From Notospermus geniculatus (Eukaryota > Nemertea > Pilidiophora > Heteronemertea > Lineidae): DNA of 64,000 nt. The first letter of the stretch is position 1, and each line of letters begins with the position of its first letter. The stretch covers positions 430,927 through 494,926 of the forward strand of contig NMRB01000096.1 of assembly GCA_002633025.1 (NCBI GenBank), read 5' to 3'. The notes under the pieces are model-generated. The model did not search any database, was not told where the DNA came from, and saw nothing but the letters and a program-made list of their open reading frames with translations. The position numbers and the translations under genes were made by a program. Below, piece by piece: positions 63,666-64,000 of this stretch.

Positions 63666-64000
63666 AGATGACAGGAGGTTCATAGAGTAGGTTTACTTAG
63701 CAGAAAACAAACAGCAATGGAAATCATGGAGACATTTCTCTGAAAACACCTGCGGCAGGCAATGTCACATCATATCTTGGAATTCATTTTTAAAAGTAAC
63801 GGCCCAGTACTAATATTTGCAAACCAGTAAAAGTGTCAATTTTTCTAACCGCGGCATAATAGGCTACTCATCACACCCACCACAAGAGAATGTCTTTGTT
63901 TCCTCAAAGCAAAACAAATGATACATGTAATTTCTTCCACCTTCCAGGCATGATGTCATGGGACACGGGCAGACCATCCACAAAAGGAACATTCTCACCT

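Larger units (their letters stand above)
30061..64000. other. Gene-poor, repeat-rich 34 kb
   Basis: I inspected the open frames on both strands and found none with a recognisable domain except a LINE fragment at 61639-61971. No splice-consistent exon chain was seen. Stretches not listed separately, for example 40.2-45.6 kb, 48.6-53.4 kb and 57.4-61.1 kb, show nothing I can name beyond short dispersed-repeat fragments. Enhancers or non-coding RNAs of Myc could lie here unseen. Confidence 0.5.

Overview
This is eukaryotic nuclear DNA from an invertebrate animal. It has multi-kilobase introns with GT-AG junctions, one Myc gene carrying the vertebrate-type Myc boxes, and dense small transposon debris. 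Short words such as tacatgta and taggccta recur, which I associate with marine invertebrate genomes (lophotrochozoan, hemichordate, echinoderm or lancelet). I cannot fix the phylum from the sequence. Nearly all open frames here are chance frames; only three genes are supported, all in the left 30 kb.

Layout. 1-434: a Tigger/pogo-like MITE. 2085-10598: the last four coding exons of an unrecognised plus-strand gene that enters from the left edge. 10.6-19 kb: repeats, including a 78-bp minisatellite, an inverted repeat next to an N, a 146-bp tandem repeat, a TA-flanked MITE, and a TIR element with a 6-bp target duplication lying in the tail of a LINE fragment. 19083-21283, minus: the first three coding exons of TRIT1 (tRNA dimethylallyltransferase); I could not find its later exons. 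24883-about 29400, minus: a complete Myc gene of 435 codons in two coding exons, with an inferred non-coding first exon and a promoter holding CCAAT, GC, E-box and E2F sites. 30-64 kb: no gene that I can support. This part holds foldback elements, SINE heads, a LINE fragment and at least seven tandem arrays, including two related 60-bp arrays in opposite orientation near the right end.

Biology. Myc is a bHLH-leucine-zipper transcription factor. TRIT1 makes i6A37 in tRNAs. Their head-to-tail order on one strand is the same as MYCL and TRIT1 on human chromosome 1p34, so this looks like an ancient linkage. The plus-strand gene converges on TRIT1.

I saw no sign of a new multi-gene system. The most informative points are the Myc-TRIT1 linkage, the E2F-rich Myc promoter, a possible upstream ORF overlapping the Myc start, and the repeat architecture, part of which may be assembly artefact because all three N bases touch inverted repeats or palindromes.
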